Assembly: GCA_963843805.1 (NCBI GenBank)
Contig: CAWJLY010000009.1
Span: forward strand, 806,001-870,000
DNA: 64,000 nucleotides
From: Ideonella_A sp963843805
GTDB taxonomy: Bacteria > Pseudomonadota > Gammaproteobacteria > Burkholderiales > Burkholderiaceae_C
Direction of reading: 5' to 3'
Below are positions 42,430 to 50,641 of this stretch, in pieces; the stretch's first letter is position 1; every line of letters starts with the position of its first letter. The position numbers and the translations under genes were made by a program. The notes under the pieces are model-generated. The model did no database searches, was not told the origin of the DNA, and saw only the letters and a list, made by a program, of their open reading frames with translations.

Positions 42430-43392
42430 ATGTGCTACAGCGCACAAATCTGGAGCGACTACCGGAAGTACACACGCCTTTTCGGCGCGCATTTGAGTGT
42501 CAAGGAGTTCATGGACCTCTTCTGGCGTCGCACCACCGACGCCAAGGTCAAGATTCCCAAGGGGATGGAAGCTCCATTCCTCGAACCGACGACCGACGCC
42601 GAGCGCGAAATCAAGCGGTTGATCGACGAATTCAATGCCGTGCAGGCGATGGAATTCGAGCAGGAGTTGTTCAAGCAACGCAAGCGCCTGGCAGACGCCG
42701 AACGCATTCTCGAGACGAAAACGACGAAAGCAGCAACCGACAGCAAGCGCATCGCCGCAAGCAAGATCGAACAGATCCTCGGTCGGCTGGTGGACCTGCG
42801 TCGCAGCGAGCCGCTCGACCGGGACTCACGCATTTTCCCGGGCCAGTACGCCCCGGTGATGGTGATGGAAGCGGGCAAGCTGGTCGTCAAGCCGATGCGT
42901 TACCAGTGCCGTCCCGCGGGGAAACCAGCGTTCTACGACACGAAGTTTCCCGGGACGTACAACGCCCGTCGCGACAGCCTCCAGGGCTTCTGGAAGGACC
43001 TGTTCGGGTTCTCGCACGGTGTGATGGTTGTCGACGCGTTTTATGAAAATGTGGCCCGCCACCGTACGGAGCGACGGGCCTTGCGTGCGGGTGAAAAGGA
43101 AGAGAACCTGGTCCTCGAGTTCAAGCCCGATACTGGCCAGCACATGCTGGTTGCGTGTCTCTGGTCCCATTGGAAGGGCGGCGAAGGCGAACCCGACCTG
43201 CTGTCGTTTGCCGCCATCACCGACGAGCCACCGGACGAGGTGGTTGCGGCCGGTCACGACCGCTGCATCGTGCCGATTCGTCCTGAAAACTTGCAGGCCT
43301 GGCTGAATCCGGCCCGTTCGGACACAACGGCACTGAACGCGATTCTCGAGGATAGAGCTCGGCCTCACTACGAGCATCGGTTGGCGGCCTGA
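42430..43392 (+). CDS. SOS response-associated peptidase (SRAP/HMCES family)
   Basis: A 320-residue protein beginning MCYSAQIW, with the catalytic Cys2 that becomes the N-terminus after Met removal. HMCES/YedK uses it to form a thiazolidine link to abasic sites in single-stranded DNA. Downstream are family-like segments: YQCRPAGKPAFYDTKFPGTY with the Asn/Arg of the active site in TYNARRDSL, then GVMVVDAFYENV, and a final PIRPENLQAWLN in place of the usual MPxxL...WL. An insert of ~90 helical, charged residues (~45-135) makes it longer than E. coli YedK. It is divergent from the LigD transcription unit, in keeping with a DNA-repair island. Confidence 0.88.
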   Translation: MCYSAQIWSDYRKYTRLFGAHLSVKEFMDLFWRRTTDAKVKIPKGMEAPFLEPTTDAEREIKRLIDEFNAVQAMEFEQELFKQRKRLADAERILETKTTKAATDSKRIAASKIEQILGRLVDLRRSEPLDRDSRIFPGQYAPVMVMEAGKLVVKPMRYQCRPAGKPAFYDTKFPGTYNARRDSLQGFWKDLFGFSHGVMVVDAFYENVARHRTERRALRAGEKEENLVLEFKPDTGQHMLVACLWSHWKGGEGEPDLLSFAAITDEPPDEVVAAGHDRCIVPIRPENLQAWLNPARSDTTALNAILEDRARPHYEHRLAA

Positions 43393-43593
43393 GCACCGGC
43401 AGGTGTCCGAACTCGTTGCCGACCGGCCCGTTCGTCGTGGTTTTCTTGTACCAACCGTGCCCCGCCGCCTGGACTTCGGTGAGCGACCGCTGAGGCGCTG
43501 AAGACTGGTTGCGGCCAGTCGTTTGAAGGCTGAACGCCGCTCGAGCCGAATCCGGTCGGTCATGCCGTTCACGGTTGCGCTGATTGCCAACGC

Positions 43594-43622
43594 AAAAAGG
43601 CAGGATCGAATCCTGCCTTTTC
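43594..43622. terminator. Bidirectional rho-independent terminator
   Basis: A perfect 13-bp inverted repeat with a 3-base CGA loop: AAAAAGGCAGGAT and ATCCTGCCTTTTT. The flanking A and T runs make it usable from both sides. It lies between the convergent SRAP gene (ends 43392) and the Lys-rich secreted protein gene (ends 43641), where a two-way terminator is expected. The 200 bases between 43393 and 43593 contain no gene. Confidence 0.9.
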
Positions 43623-43640
43623 GGGATCAAGCTGAAGAAC

Positions 43641-43889
43641 TTACTTTTTTTCTTCCTTTTTCATTTCCTTCTTCATTTCCTTTTTCTCTTCTTTCATTTC
43701 TTTCATGTCTTTCTTCGCCGCGTCCTTTTCGGACTTCTTCATGTCCTTGGCGTCAGCCTTCATGGCGCCGCTTGCCGGCATGCTGGCGGCGTCGGCCTTC
43801 ATCGGTGCTGCACCGCCGTGGGAGGCGGCGTGCGCATTGAAGGCGATCGCGCAAAGGGCGAGGGTCAGGGTGGGGAGGAGCTTGGTCAT
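43641..43889 (-). CDS. Small secreted Lys/Glu-rich protein of unknown function
   Basis: An 82-residue protein with signal peptide LLPTLTLALCAIAFNAHA (cleavage after AHA) and a mature part of about 61 residues that is almost all Lys, Asp, Glu, Met and Ala. It first has MKADAASMPASGAMKAD, then a repeating KKxxK/EMK pattern up to the C-terminal KKEEKK. It is likely a highly charged helix. GAAAG 6 bases before the ATG is a fair ribosome site. Similar Lys-rich exported peptides occur in Burkholderiales, but I cannot name a family or function. The strong terminator follows directly. Confidence 0.75.
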   Translation of the reverse strand: MTKLLPTLTLALCAIAFNAHAASHGGAAPMKADAASMPASGAMKADAKDMKKSEKDAAKKDMKEMKEEKKEMKKEMKKEEKK

Positions 43890-44109
43890 CGTAGTCTTTC
43901 AAGTTTAAATGCAACGAAAGGTATCAAAAACCGTCGGCTCAGCTTGCATTGGCACCGGAAACTCCAGTGCAGGATCCGCGTCACCCCGGCCTGAGTAAAA
44001 CGCTGATCCGCCGCTCCGGTTGACCCGCCGAAAAGAAAGTTTTGTGACAAGGCTGGGCCGGTCGTGCCGGACTGCGTCGATACTGCAGGCCGTGCCCGAC
44101 CGCCGCCCC

Positions 44110-45300
44110 ATGCACCCACCCAGCTTGCTAGTGCTGCTCGCGGCATTGGCATTGCTGACATCGGCGGCGGCCAGTTTGGCCGCGCCCTATCTGCCCGACT
44201 CCGACCAGCAAGTGCTCGAGCGCCTGCCCGCCCGTGCCGACGATCCGCGCACGCGTGCGCTGCGCAATCTGCGCGAGCAGCTCGCGCGGCAACCGAACAA
44301 TCCGGACGCGGCGGTCGCGCTGGCGCAGCTGTATTACCAGGCGGTGGCGGCCGAGGGTGATCCGCGCTATATCGGTTATGCGCAGGCGGCACTTGCGCCG
44401 TGGTGGGACGAGCCGCAGCCGCCGCCGGCTGTGCGCGTGATGCGCGCGATCCTGCTCCAGTTCAGTCATCAATTCGATCTGGCGCTGGCTGATCTCGAGG
44501 CCGTCGTGAAAATCGATGCGGGCAACGGTGATGCCTGGGCCTGGCTGGCAGCTATCCACCTGGTGCAGGCGCGGTATGCGGCAGCCCGCGAAGACTGCGC
44601 TCATATGCGGCCGATGGCGCAGCCGCTGATCGACGTCGCCTGCTTTGCCGCAATCGATTCGCTGACCGGGCGTGCCGCGGGTGCGGCCAAGTCGCTTCAT
44701 GCGGCGCTGGCGCAGGGCTCGGCGCCGGCAAGCGCCGCTGCGCGCCTGTGGGCCTTGACCCGGCTGGGCGAGATCGAAGAACGGCGCGGTAGCTACGCGG
44801 CTGCCGAACAGGCCTTCCGCGCCGCGCTGGCACTCGATATCACCGACGGTTATCTGCTCGCCGCGTATTCGGATTTCTTGCTCGACCGAGGTCGCCCGCG
44901 CGAGGTGCTCGAGTTGCTGAAAGGCCGCGAGCGCTCGGACCTGCTGCTGTTGCGGCTGACATTGGCTGCGAAGGCGGCTGGTGATCCATTGCTCGATCGC
45001 TGGACCACCGACCTGCAGGCGCGTTTTGCCGCTGCCGCGTTGCGCGGCGAGACCGTGCATCAAAAAGAAGAGTCGCGCTTCGTGCTGGCGATCAAGGGCG
45101 ACAAGGGCAGCGCACTGGCACTGGCCAGCGCGAACTATCAAGTGCAGCGCGAACCGGCGGATGCACGCGTGCTGCTCGAGGCGGCGGTTGCAGCGCGCGA
45201 TCCGCAGGCGGCGGCACCGGTATTGAAATGGCTGGCCGACAACCATGTCGAAAGCGTCGTGTTGCAGGCGCTGGCGCAGCGCTTGGCGAGTCCGTCGTGA
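44110..45300 (+). CDS. Exported TPR-repeat protein
   Basis: A 396-residue protein with an N-terminal signal or anchor (SLLVLLAALALLTSAAASLA). The mature part is alpha-helical with TPR-like repeats: NPDAAVALAQLYYQAVAAEGD, shown in part as NPDAAVALAQLYYQ, HQFDLALADLEAVVKIDAGN, AWLAAIHLVQARYAAAREDC, and GSYAAAEQAFRAALALDIT. The stop overlaps the GTG of the HupE/UreJ-like gene (GTGA), so both are made together. The pair is likely to act at the membrane, with the TPR protein as periplasmic scaffold. Function unknown. ATG 44110 is chosen as it begins the signal segment. Confidence 0.85.
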   Translation: MHPPSLLVLLAALALLTSAAASLAAPYLPDSDQQVLERLPARADDPRTRALRNLREQLARQPNNPDAAVALAQLYYQAVAAEGDPRYIGYAQAALAPWWDEPQPPPAVRVMRAILLQFSHQFDLALADLEAVVKIDAGNGDAWAWLAAIHLVQARYAAAREDCAHMRPMAQPLIDVACFAAIDSLTGRAAGAAKSLHAALAQGSAPASAAARLWALTRLGEIEERRGSYAAAEQAFRAALALDITDGYLLAAYSDFLLDRGRPREVLELLKGRERSDLLLLRLTLAAKAAGDPLLDRWTTDLQARFAAAALRGETVHQKEESRFVLAIKGDKGSALALASANYQVQREPADARVLLEAAVAARDPQAAAPVLKWLADNHVESVVLQALAQRLASPS

Positions 45301-46463
45301 GTTTCGCGCTGCGCGCTGCTTGGCGTTGCTCGAGCGGCCTGGGGCTGCTTGCGCTCCTGCTGCTGGCAATCCCTGGGCCGGCGCTGGCCCACAAACCATC
45401 GGACAGCTATCTCGCACTGCAGCTGCGGGCCGATGGCCGGATCACCGGCCAATGGGATATCGCGCTGCGTGACCTCGACCATGCGATCGGTCTCGACGCC
45501 GACGGCAACGCCGAGATCACCTGGGGTGAACTGCGCGCCAGGCACGAGGAGATCGCCGCCTATGCGATGGCACGCCTGGCGATCGATGCCGACGGCGTTG
45601 CCTGTCGCCTGCAAGCGGGCCCACAACAGGTCGACAACCATACCGACGGCGCCTACACGGTGTTGCCTTTCAGCGCGCAATGTGCACGTCGGCCGGAACA
45701 CCAGATCGGCATCGACTACCGTTTGTTCGCCGAACTCGATCCCCAACATCGCGGGCTGCTGCGCCTCGATGTCGCCGGAGCGTCGCGCACGGCGATCTTC
45801 TCGCCGGCATCGAGCCATCAGACGTTCGAGCTGGCGGCGCCGAGCCGGCTGGCCCAGTTCACGGCTTACGCCGAAGAGGGTGTCTGGCACATCTGGATCG
45901 GATTCGACCACATCCTGTTCCTGCTCTCCTTGTTGCTGCCAGCGGTGCTGGTCTGGCAAAGCCGACGCTGGACGCCGGTCGAAAGCTTTCGGCCCGCGTT
46001 GATCGATGTGCTGAAGATCGTCACCGCGTTCACGGTTGCCCACTCGATCACGCTGTCACTGGCGACGCTGGGTCTCGTCGAGTTGCCGTCGCGCCTCGTC
46101 GAAGCCTCGATTGCCGCGTCGGTGGTATTGGCGGCCATGAACAACGTGTTTCCACTGTTCCGGGGACGACGCTGGATGGTCGCGTTCGGCTTCGGCTTGA
46201 TCCATGGTTTCGGCTTCGCCAGCGTGCTGGCCGACCTCGGGCTGCCGCAGGCCACGCTGCTGCTGGCATTGCTTGGTTTCAACCTCGGTGTCGAAGCGGG
46301 GCAGCTGGCGATCGTCGCCGTCTTTTTGCCGCTTGCTTTTGCCTTGCGGCGCACTGCCTTCTACCGTCGCGCGGTACTGGTGATGGGTTCGCTGGCGATC
46401 GCGCTGCTGGCAGCCATCTGGTTTGCAGAGCGTGCGCTCAAGCTCGAATTGATCAGATTTTGA
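45297..46463 (+). CDS. HupE/UreJ-family membrane protein
   Basis: A 388-residue protein starting GTG 45297, with a signal peptide (LGLLALLLLAIPGPALA, then HKPSDSYL). A ~180-residue extracytoplasmic domain follows, then six helices with the HupE/UreJ_2 signature GVWHIWIGFDHILFLLSLLL. Later motifs include FTVAHSITLSLATLG and FGFGLIHGFGFASVLADLGL. The conserved His and Asp in HIxxGxDH and HxxT resemble metal-transport sites, and relatives have been linked to nickel or cobalt handling. Whether this protein transports a metal is not shown. It is translationally coupled to the TPR protein before it. A 175-base convergent gap without a gene follows. Confidence 0.87.
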   Translation: MSFALRAAWRCSSGLGLLALLLLAIPGPALAHKPSDSYLALQLRADGRITGQWDIALRDLDHAIGLDADGNAEITWGELRARHEEIAAYAMARLAIDADGVACRLQAGPQQVDNHTDGAYTVLPFSAQCARRPEHQIGIDYRLFAELDPQHRGLLRLDVAGASRTAIFSPASSHQTFELAAPSRLAQFTAYAEEGVWHIWIGFDHILFLLSLLLPAVLVWQSRRWTPVESFRPALIDVLKIVTAFTVAHSITLSLATLGLVELPSRLVEASIAASVVLAAMNNVFPLFRGRRWMVAFGFGLIHGFGFASVLADLGLPQATLLLALLGFNLGVEAGQLAIVAVFLPLAFALRRTAFYRRAVLVMGSLAIALLAAIWFAERALKLELIRF

Positions 46464-46638
46464 ATGCCGGTCCATGGGCAGCCGGGATTGCAAGTTTGCA
46501 TCGCAGGCGAGGCTACCGAAGTGGTGAGCTGTAGGCGTCCGTTCGGGCCAGAAAAGTTGCTCGGTGCAATGACCGCTTGGTCGGAGTCAGCGTGAGTGCC
46601 CCGCCGGCGGCCAGCGACGGCAACCGCTGCAAATGCAG

Positions 46639-47937
46639 TCAGACTGTCGGCCCCAGCCAGCCAGGCAGTGCCAGCACCAGCGCGGGCATCAGGACCAACA
46701 TCAACAGGCACAGCAGCATCAGCACGAAAAACGGCACGACGCCTGCTATGACCTGGCCGAGCGGGCGGCCGGATATGCCTTGGATGACAAACAGGTTCAT
46801 GCCCATCGGCGGCGTGATCATGCCGATCTCGCACAGGACCACCAGCACGATGCCGAACCACACCCGGTCGAAGCCCAGCGCTTCGAGAATCGGCAACACC
46901 GTGGGCACGGTCAGCACAATCATCGAGATGCCATCGAGGAAGCAGCCCAACACCAGGTACAGCAGGCACACCGCGAACAGTACCGCGTAGGGGCCAAGGT
47001 CCAGGCCCAGCACTCGTTCGGTGGCCAGCTTGGGCACGCCGAGCACACCGAAGAAGCTGGACAGCACCATCGCGCCGACGTACACGAACAGCACCATGCT
47101 GCTGATGGCCACGGTGTTGCGCAGCGACGCCTGCAGCATGTCCCAGTTCAGCTGACGCATCGCCACCGCCACCAGCAGTGCGCCAGCCACCCCAACGGCG
47201 GCGGCTTCGGTGGGTGTGAACAGCCCGGCGAAAATGCCGCCGAGCACGACCACGCCGAGCAGCCACGCCGGCCACAATTCGAGCAGCCCGCGCGCCACAC
47301 CGCGCAATGACATCGCGTGTTCGCGCGGCGCGATCGAGGGCCGCCGCCACGCCGCCCAGGCGATGTAGGCCATGAACAGGCCCGTCATCAGCACGCCGGG
47401 CACGACGCCACCCATGAAGAGCTGGCCCACCGACGCGTTCGCCACCATCGCGTAGATGATCATGTTGACGCTGGGCGGGATCAGAATGCCCAGCGTGCCG
47501 CCGGCGGCCAGCGAACCCAGCGTCATTGTCATGTCATAGCCGCGCCGCTCCAGCGCCGGGATGGCAACCGAGCCGATGGTTGCCGCAGTGGCCGGGCTCG
47601 AGCCGCAGATCGCTGCGAACAACGCGCAACTGCCCATGTTGGCGTGCAACAGACCACCCGGCGCCCAGGCCACCAGACGGCTGGTGCCACGGTAGATCGA
47701 GTCTGACGCACCACAGCGGACCAGAATTTCGCCGAGCAGCACGAACAGTGGCACCGCGGTCAGCGTGAAGCTGTTGGTGCTGTCGAAGAATACGCTCGAC
47801 GCGATGCCGGCGCTGCCGTGGAACAGAGCCAGACCTGCCAAGCCCGACAACAGCAACGCGAGCGACACCCAGACACCAGCGGCCATCAGCGCGATGACCA
47901 GGCCCATCGTCAGCCAAGCGGCGTTGATCGGGTCCAT
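46639..47937 (-). CDS. TRAP transporter large permease (DctM family), second set
   Basis: A 432-residue protein with about twelve helices. Signatures are TAVPLFVLLGEILVRCGA, ALFAAICGSSPATAATIGSV, AAGGTLGILIPPSVNMIIYA, GLFTPTEAAAVGVAGALL and MITPPMGMNLFVIQGISG. It is the last gene of the minus-strand unit hyuA-hyuB-PLP protein-dctP-dctQ-dctM, 23 bases after the small permease. It is clearly distinct in sequence from the DctM at 31442-32749, so not a recent duplicate. Probable start ATG 47937. Confidence 0.9.
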   Translation of the reverse strand: MDPINAAWLTMGLVIALMAAGVWVSLALLLSGLAGLALFHGSAGIASSVFFDSTNSFTLTAVPLFVLLGEILVRCGASDSIYRGTSRLVAWAPGGLLHANMGSCALFAAICGSSPATAATIGSVAIPALERRGYDMTMTLGSLAAGGTLGILIPPSVNMIIYAMVANASVGQLFMGGVVPGVLMTGLFMAYIAWAAWRRPSIAPREHAMSLRGVARGLLELWPAWLLGVVVLGGIFAGLFTPTEAAAVGVAGALLVAVAMRQLNWDMLQASLRNTVAISSMVLFVYVGAMVLSSFFGVLGVPKLATERVLGLDLGPYAVLFAVCLLYLVLGCFLDGISMIVLTVPTVLPILEALGFDRVWFGIVLVVLCEIGMITPPMGMNLFVIQGISGRPLGQVIAGVVPFFVLMLLCLLMLVLMPALVLALPGWLGPTV

Positions 47938-47960
47938 GAGCGTTGTGCGAGGGCGCGGCG

Positions 47961-48497
47961 TCAGTCGGTGGCGCCGACCCGATCCGCGCGTCGCGGCCAG
48001 TGGGCGAGCATGCGCAGCAGCAACAACAGCAGCCCGAACGGAATGAGCGTTTGCACCGCCCACATCGGCCAGCCGGTGCCGGCCAATGAGCGCGTTTGCA
48101 GGCGGTAGTCCTGCAGCACCGGCTGCAAGGTGAACCACACCAGCCAGGCAATCAAGACGATCGACGCCGCGTGCACGAACCGCGCCAACCGGGTGCGCCA
48201 ATGCGGCGCCAGCCGGTCGGTGGCCAGCGTGATGACAACATGCTTGGAACCGACGTCGGTCCAGGCCAGGCCGCCGAAAATGATGGCCACCAGCGCGTAG
48301 CCCGACACCTCTGCAGCGAACAGCACCGGCTGGCCCAACAACCGCCCACCGACGCTGGCCAGCGTCAGCAGCAGCATCGCCGCAAGCGCGGCCATCGCCA
48401 GCAGCGACGAAACGCGCGCCGCGAGTCCAGCTCGACCGGCGGCATCGGCCGGCGGCAACGGATCGTCGTGGCTGCGCTGCGGTGGCCGTCGTCTCAC
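47961..48497 (-). CDS. TRAP transporter small permease (DctQ family), second set
   Basis: A 178-residue membrane protein with four helices (LLAMAALAAMLLLTLASVGG and the DctQ-like stretch FAAEVSGYALVAIIFGGLAW). GTG 48497 overlaps the DctP stop (GTGA) and is chosen for that coupling; upstream codons lie inside dctP. The N-terminal ~30 residues are basic and cytoplasmic. Partner of the large permease at 46639-47937. Confidence 0.85.
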   Translation of the reverse strand: MRRRPPQRSHDDPLPPADAAGRAGLAARVSSLLAMAALAAMLLLTLASVGGRLLGQPVLFAAEVSGYALVAIIFGGLAWTDVGSKHVVITLATDRLAPHWRTRLARFVHAASIVLIAWLVWFTLQPVLQDYRLQTRSLAGTGWPMWAVQTLIPFGLLLLLLRMLAHWPRRADRVGATD

Positions 48498-49516
48498 TTG
48501 ATACCCAGCCCCTGTTTGGCCAGGTTCAGTGCTTCCAGGTTCTGCGCGTTGGCCGACGCCCATTCTTTCCACAGTGGCTCAGCCAATGCGCGCAGCTGCT
48601 GACGCTGGTCGGCTGGAATCTTGTATTCCTTGACCCCCGCCTTGGCCATCACCTCCACCGCCTTGGCGTCTTCGCTGCGCACGGTTTCCTGCGCACGCTC
48701 GGTCAGCAGCTTGCCCTCGTCGATCAGTGCCTGGCGGTAAGCCGCAGGCAGGCGTTCGAGCGCGGCCTTGTTGGCCACCAGATACTGGCTGGCCGGCGGC
48801 CCGCCGAATCGGTACAGGAACTTGCCGACTTCCTGCAGCGAGCGATCGACCATCGCCGGCGTCCCGGTATTGGCGGCCGTGACCACGCCACGTTGCAACG
48901 CCGTGTAGACCTCGGAGCCGGGCAGGTTCACCGGTGTGCCCTTCATCTTCGTGATCAGCTTGCCGTCGAGTTCACGCCAGACCCGGATCTTGATGCCCTT
49001 GAGGTCGGTGAAGTCGGGAATCGGGTCGCGGCTGATCAGCTCCTGGCTGGTAAAGGCGAACCAGGCCACCGGTACCGCATCCAGTTTCTTGAATGCCTCG
49101 GCGGTCATCGGCCGGGTGGCTTTCTCGATCGTCAGCAATTGCTCGATCGTGCCATCCTGCAAAAATGTCAGGTTGAACACACCCAGGTGCGGGACCTGGG
49201 CCGTCAGGAAACCCGGGTCGAAGGACGACAGCTGGATCTGGTCGTTCATCAGCGAACGCACATAGGCGTCGCGTTTGAAGCCAAGTTCGCCTTCCAGTGC
49301 CACCCGGATGTTGAACTTGCCACCGGTGCGCTTGGCCACGCCGTCGGCGAACTTCTGCAGGTCGACCACGGTGTGGTGGCCCTTGGTGGTTTCGGTCGAC
49401 GTGAGAATCCAGTCGACCTTTGGTTCGGCCTGGGCCGACGCGCCGAGTGCCGTGACGGCCAGAGCGCCCGCCGCGATCCATTGCATCGTCTGCCGCCGTT
49501 TCGTCATGCTGCTCAT
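48494..49516 (-). CDS. TRAP transporter substrate-binding protein (DctP family), second set
   Basis: A 340-residue periplasmic binding protein. The signal peptide is QWIAAGALAVTALGASAQA, preceded by KRRQ, giving a mild Tat-like look. DctP blocks seen are HHTVVDLQKFADGVAKRTGG, VALEGELGFKRDAYVRSL, FTDLKGIKIRVWRELDGKLI with the ligand Arg, and YTALQRGVVTAANTGTPAMV. AAGGAG lies just before ATG 49516. The operon (HyuA/HyuB, D-amino-acid-type PLP protein) suggests a cyclic amide, oxoproline or D-amino-acid-like substrate, but this is inference. Confidence 0.87.
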   Translation of the reverse strand: MSSMTKRRQTMQWIAAGALAVTALGASAQAEPKVDWILTSTETTKGHHTVVDLQKFADGVAKRTGGKFNIRVALEGELGFKRDAYVRSLMNDQIQLSSFDPGFLTAQVPHLGVFNLTFLQDGTIEQLLTIEKATRPMTAEAFKKLDAVPVAWFAFTSQELISRDPIPDFTDLKGIKIRVWRELDGKLITKMKGTPVNLPGSEVYTALQRGVVTAANTGTPAMVDRSLQEVGKFLYRFGGPPASQYLVANKAALERLPAAYRQALIDEGKLLTERAQETVRSEDAKAVEVMAKAGVKEYKIPADQRQQLRALAEPLWKEWASANAQNLEALNLAKQGLGIK

Positions 49517-49570
49517 GCGCTTCTCCTTGTTGACCAGTCCATTTTCATCAAGCGTCGGGAATCGGGACGC

Positions 49571-50641
49571 TCAGCCGAATCTGCGGCGTGGCAAAGGCCA
49601 CACCTGCGGTTCCACATCGCCGTCGAAGGCGAGTAACTGATCGTGCAGAACCAGGGTGCTGTCGGCATAGCCCACTTCCCAAGCCAGACGTTCGCCGATG
49701 CGCGGCTGTGCATCGTCGTGCGCCAACTCGAAGCTGGCGTGTTCTGCCGACTGTTGTACGGGGCCGCACAGCTGCAGCCCGCACGGCGCTGCCGGTGTAG
49801 GGAACGGCGCCACCGATTTCCAACCGGCGTCGCAAACCACGCGCCGCGTGTTCGGCCGGCTGATCACGGTGCTCCACAGCAGCAGCGCCGGTTCGAATTC
49901 GAGTAGCCAGTCGATGCGTGCGCGCCGATCGCCGAAGGCCCCGCCGCCGGCCTGGATCTCGGTCACGCCGGCGAGCGTGCTGGACAGCGTGAAGGTGCCG
50001 GTGCCACCGCAGCTGACCACCTCGATCGGTATGCCGGCCGCGCGGCAAGCTTGCGCCGATGCGGTCAGTTCCCCGACCGCGCGACGGATTTCCGCATCGC
50101 GATCGGCACCGGGTGGCAACCGGGTCGCCTGTCCTTCCCAGGCCATCAGACCGCGCAGCGTCAGGGCAGGTTCGGCGGCGATGCGGCGCGCCAGCAGCAC
50201 GCAGTCGTCACCCGGCTGCACACCGCAGCGGCGCATGCCGACATCGACATCGATCAGCAGCGGCAGTCTTCGGCCGGTGTGGGTTGCGGCCTCGGCCAGT
50301 GCGACAACGTGGGCCTCGCTATCGACGCACACCGCCACGCTCGCGTGCAGATTCAGCTCGGCAAGCTTCGCCATTGCCGCTGCACCAACCACCTGATTGG
50401 CGATCATCACGTCTTCGATTCCACCGGCCACGCAGAGCGCCGCCTCGCCGAGCGTGGCCACAGTGACACCGCTGGCGCCCGCGTCGAGCAGCCGCCGCGC
50501 CAATTCAGGCGCACGCATCGATTTGACATGCGGCCGCCACCGTTTGCCGCCGCGAGTGATCACCGCATCGGCAATCACTCGTGCATTGCGGTCGAACGCC
50601 AAAAGATCGACCGACAAGTAGGGGGTGGCCGGCAGGTTCAT
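49571..50641 (-). CDS. D-threonine aldolase / D-serine dehydratase-like PLP enzyme
   Basis: A 356-residue fold-type III PLP protein. The N-terminal alanine-racemase-type barrel has the PLP lysine in RWRPHVKSMRAPELARR, then GVTVATLGEAALC, LLIDVDVGMRRCGV, SCGGTGTF and EIQAGGGAFGD. The C-terminal domain normally carries a metal site HxC or HxD. Here the segment reads EVGYADSTLVLHDQ, so the His position is Tyr while an Asp remains, and metal binding may be lost or changed. The ATG overlaps the hyuB stop (ATGA). Family reactions are D-threonine cleavage or D-3-hydroxyaspartate/D-serine dehydration; which applies is unclear. Confidence 0.82.
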   Translation of the reverse strand: MNLPATPYLSVDLLAFDRNARVIADAVITRGGKRWRPHVKSMRAPELARRLLDAGASGVTVATLGEAALCVAGGIEDVMIANQVVGAAAMAKLAELNLHASVAVCVDSEAHVVALAEAATHTGRRLPLLIDVDVGMRRCGVQPGDDCVLLARRIAAEPALTLRGLMAWEGQATRLPPGADRDAEIRRAVGELTASAQACRAAGIPIEVVSCGGTGTFTLSSTLAGVTEIQAGGGAFGDRRARIDWLLEFEPALLLWSTVISRPNTRRVVCDAGWKSVAPFPTPAAPCGLQLCGPVQQSAEHASFELAHDDAQPRIGERLAWEVGYADSTLVLHDQLLAFDGDVEPQVWPLPRRRFG

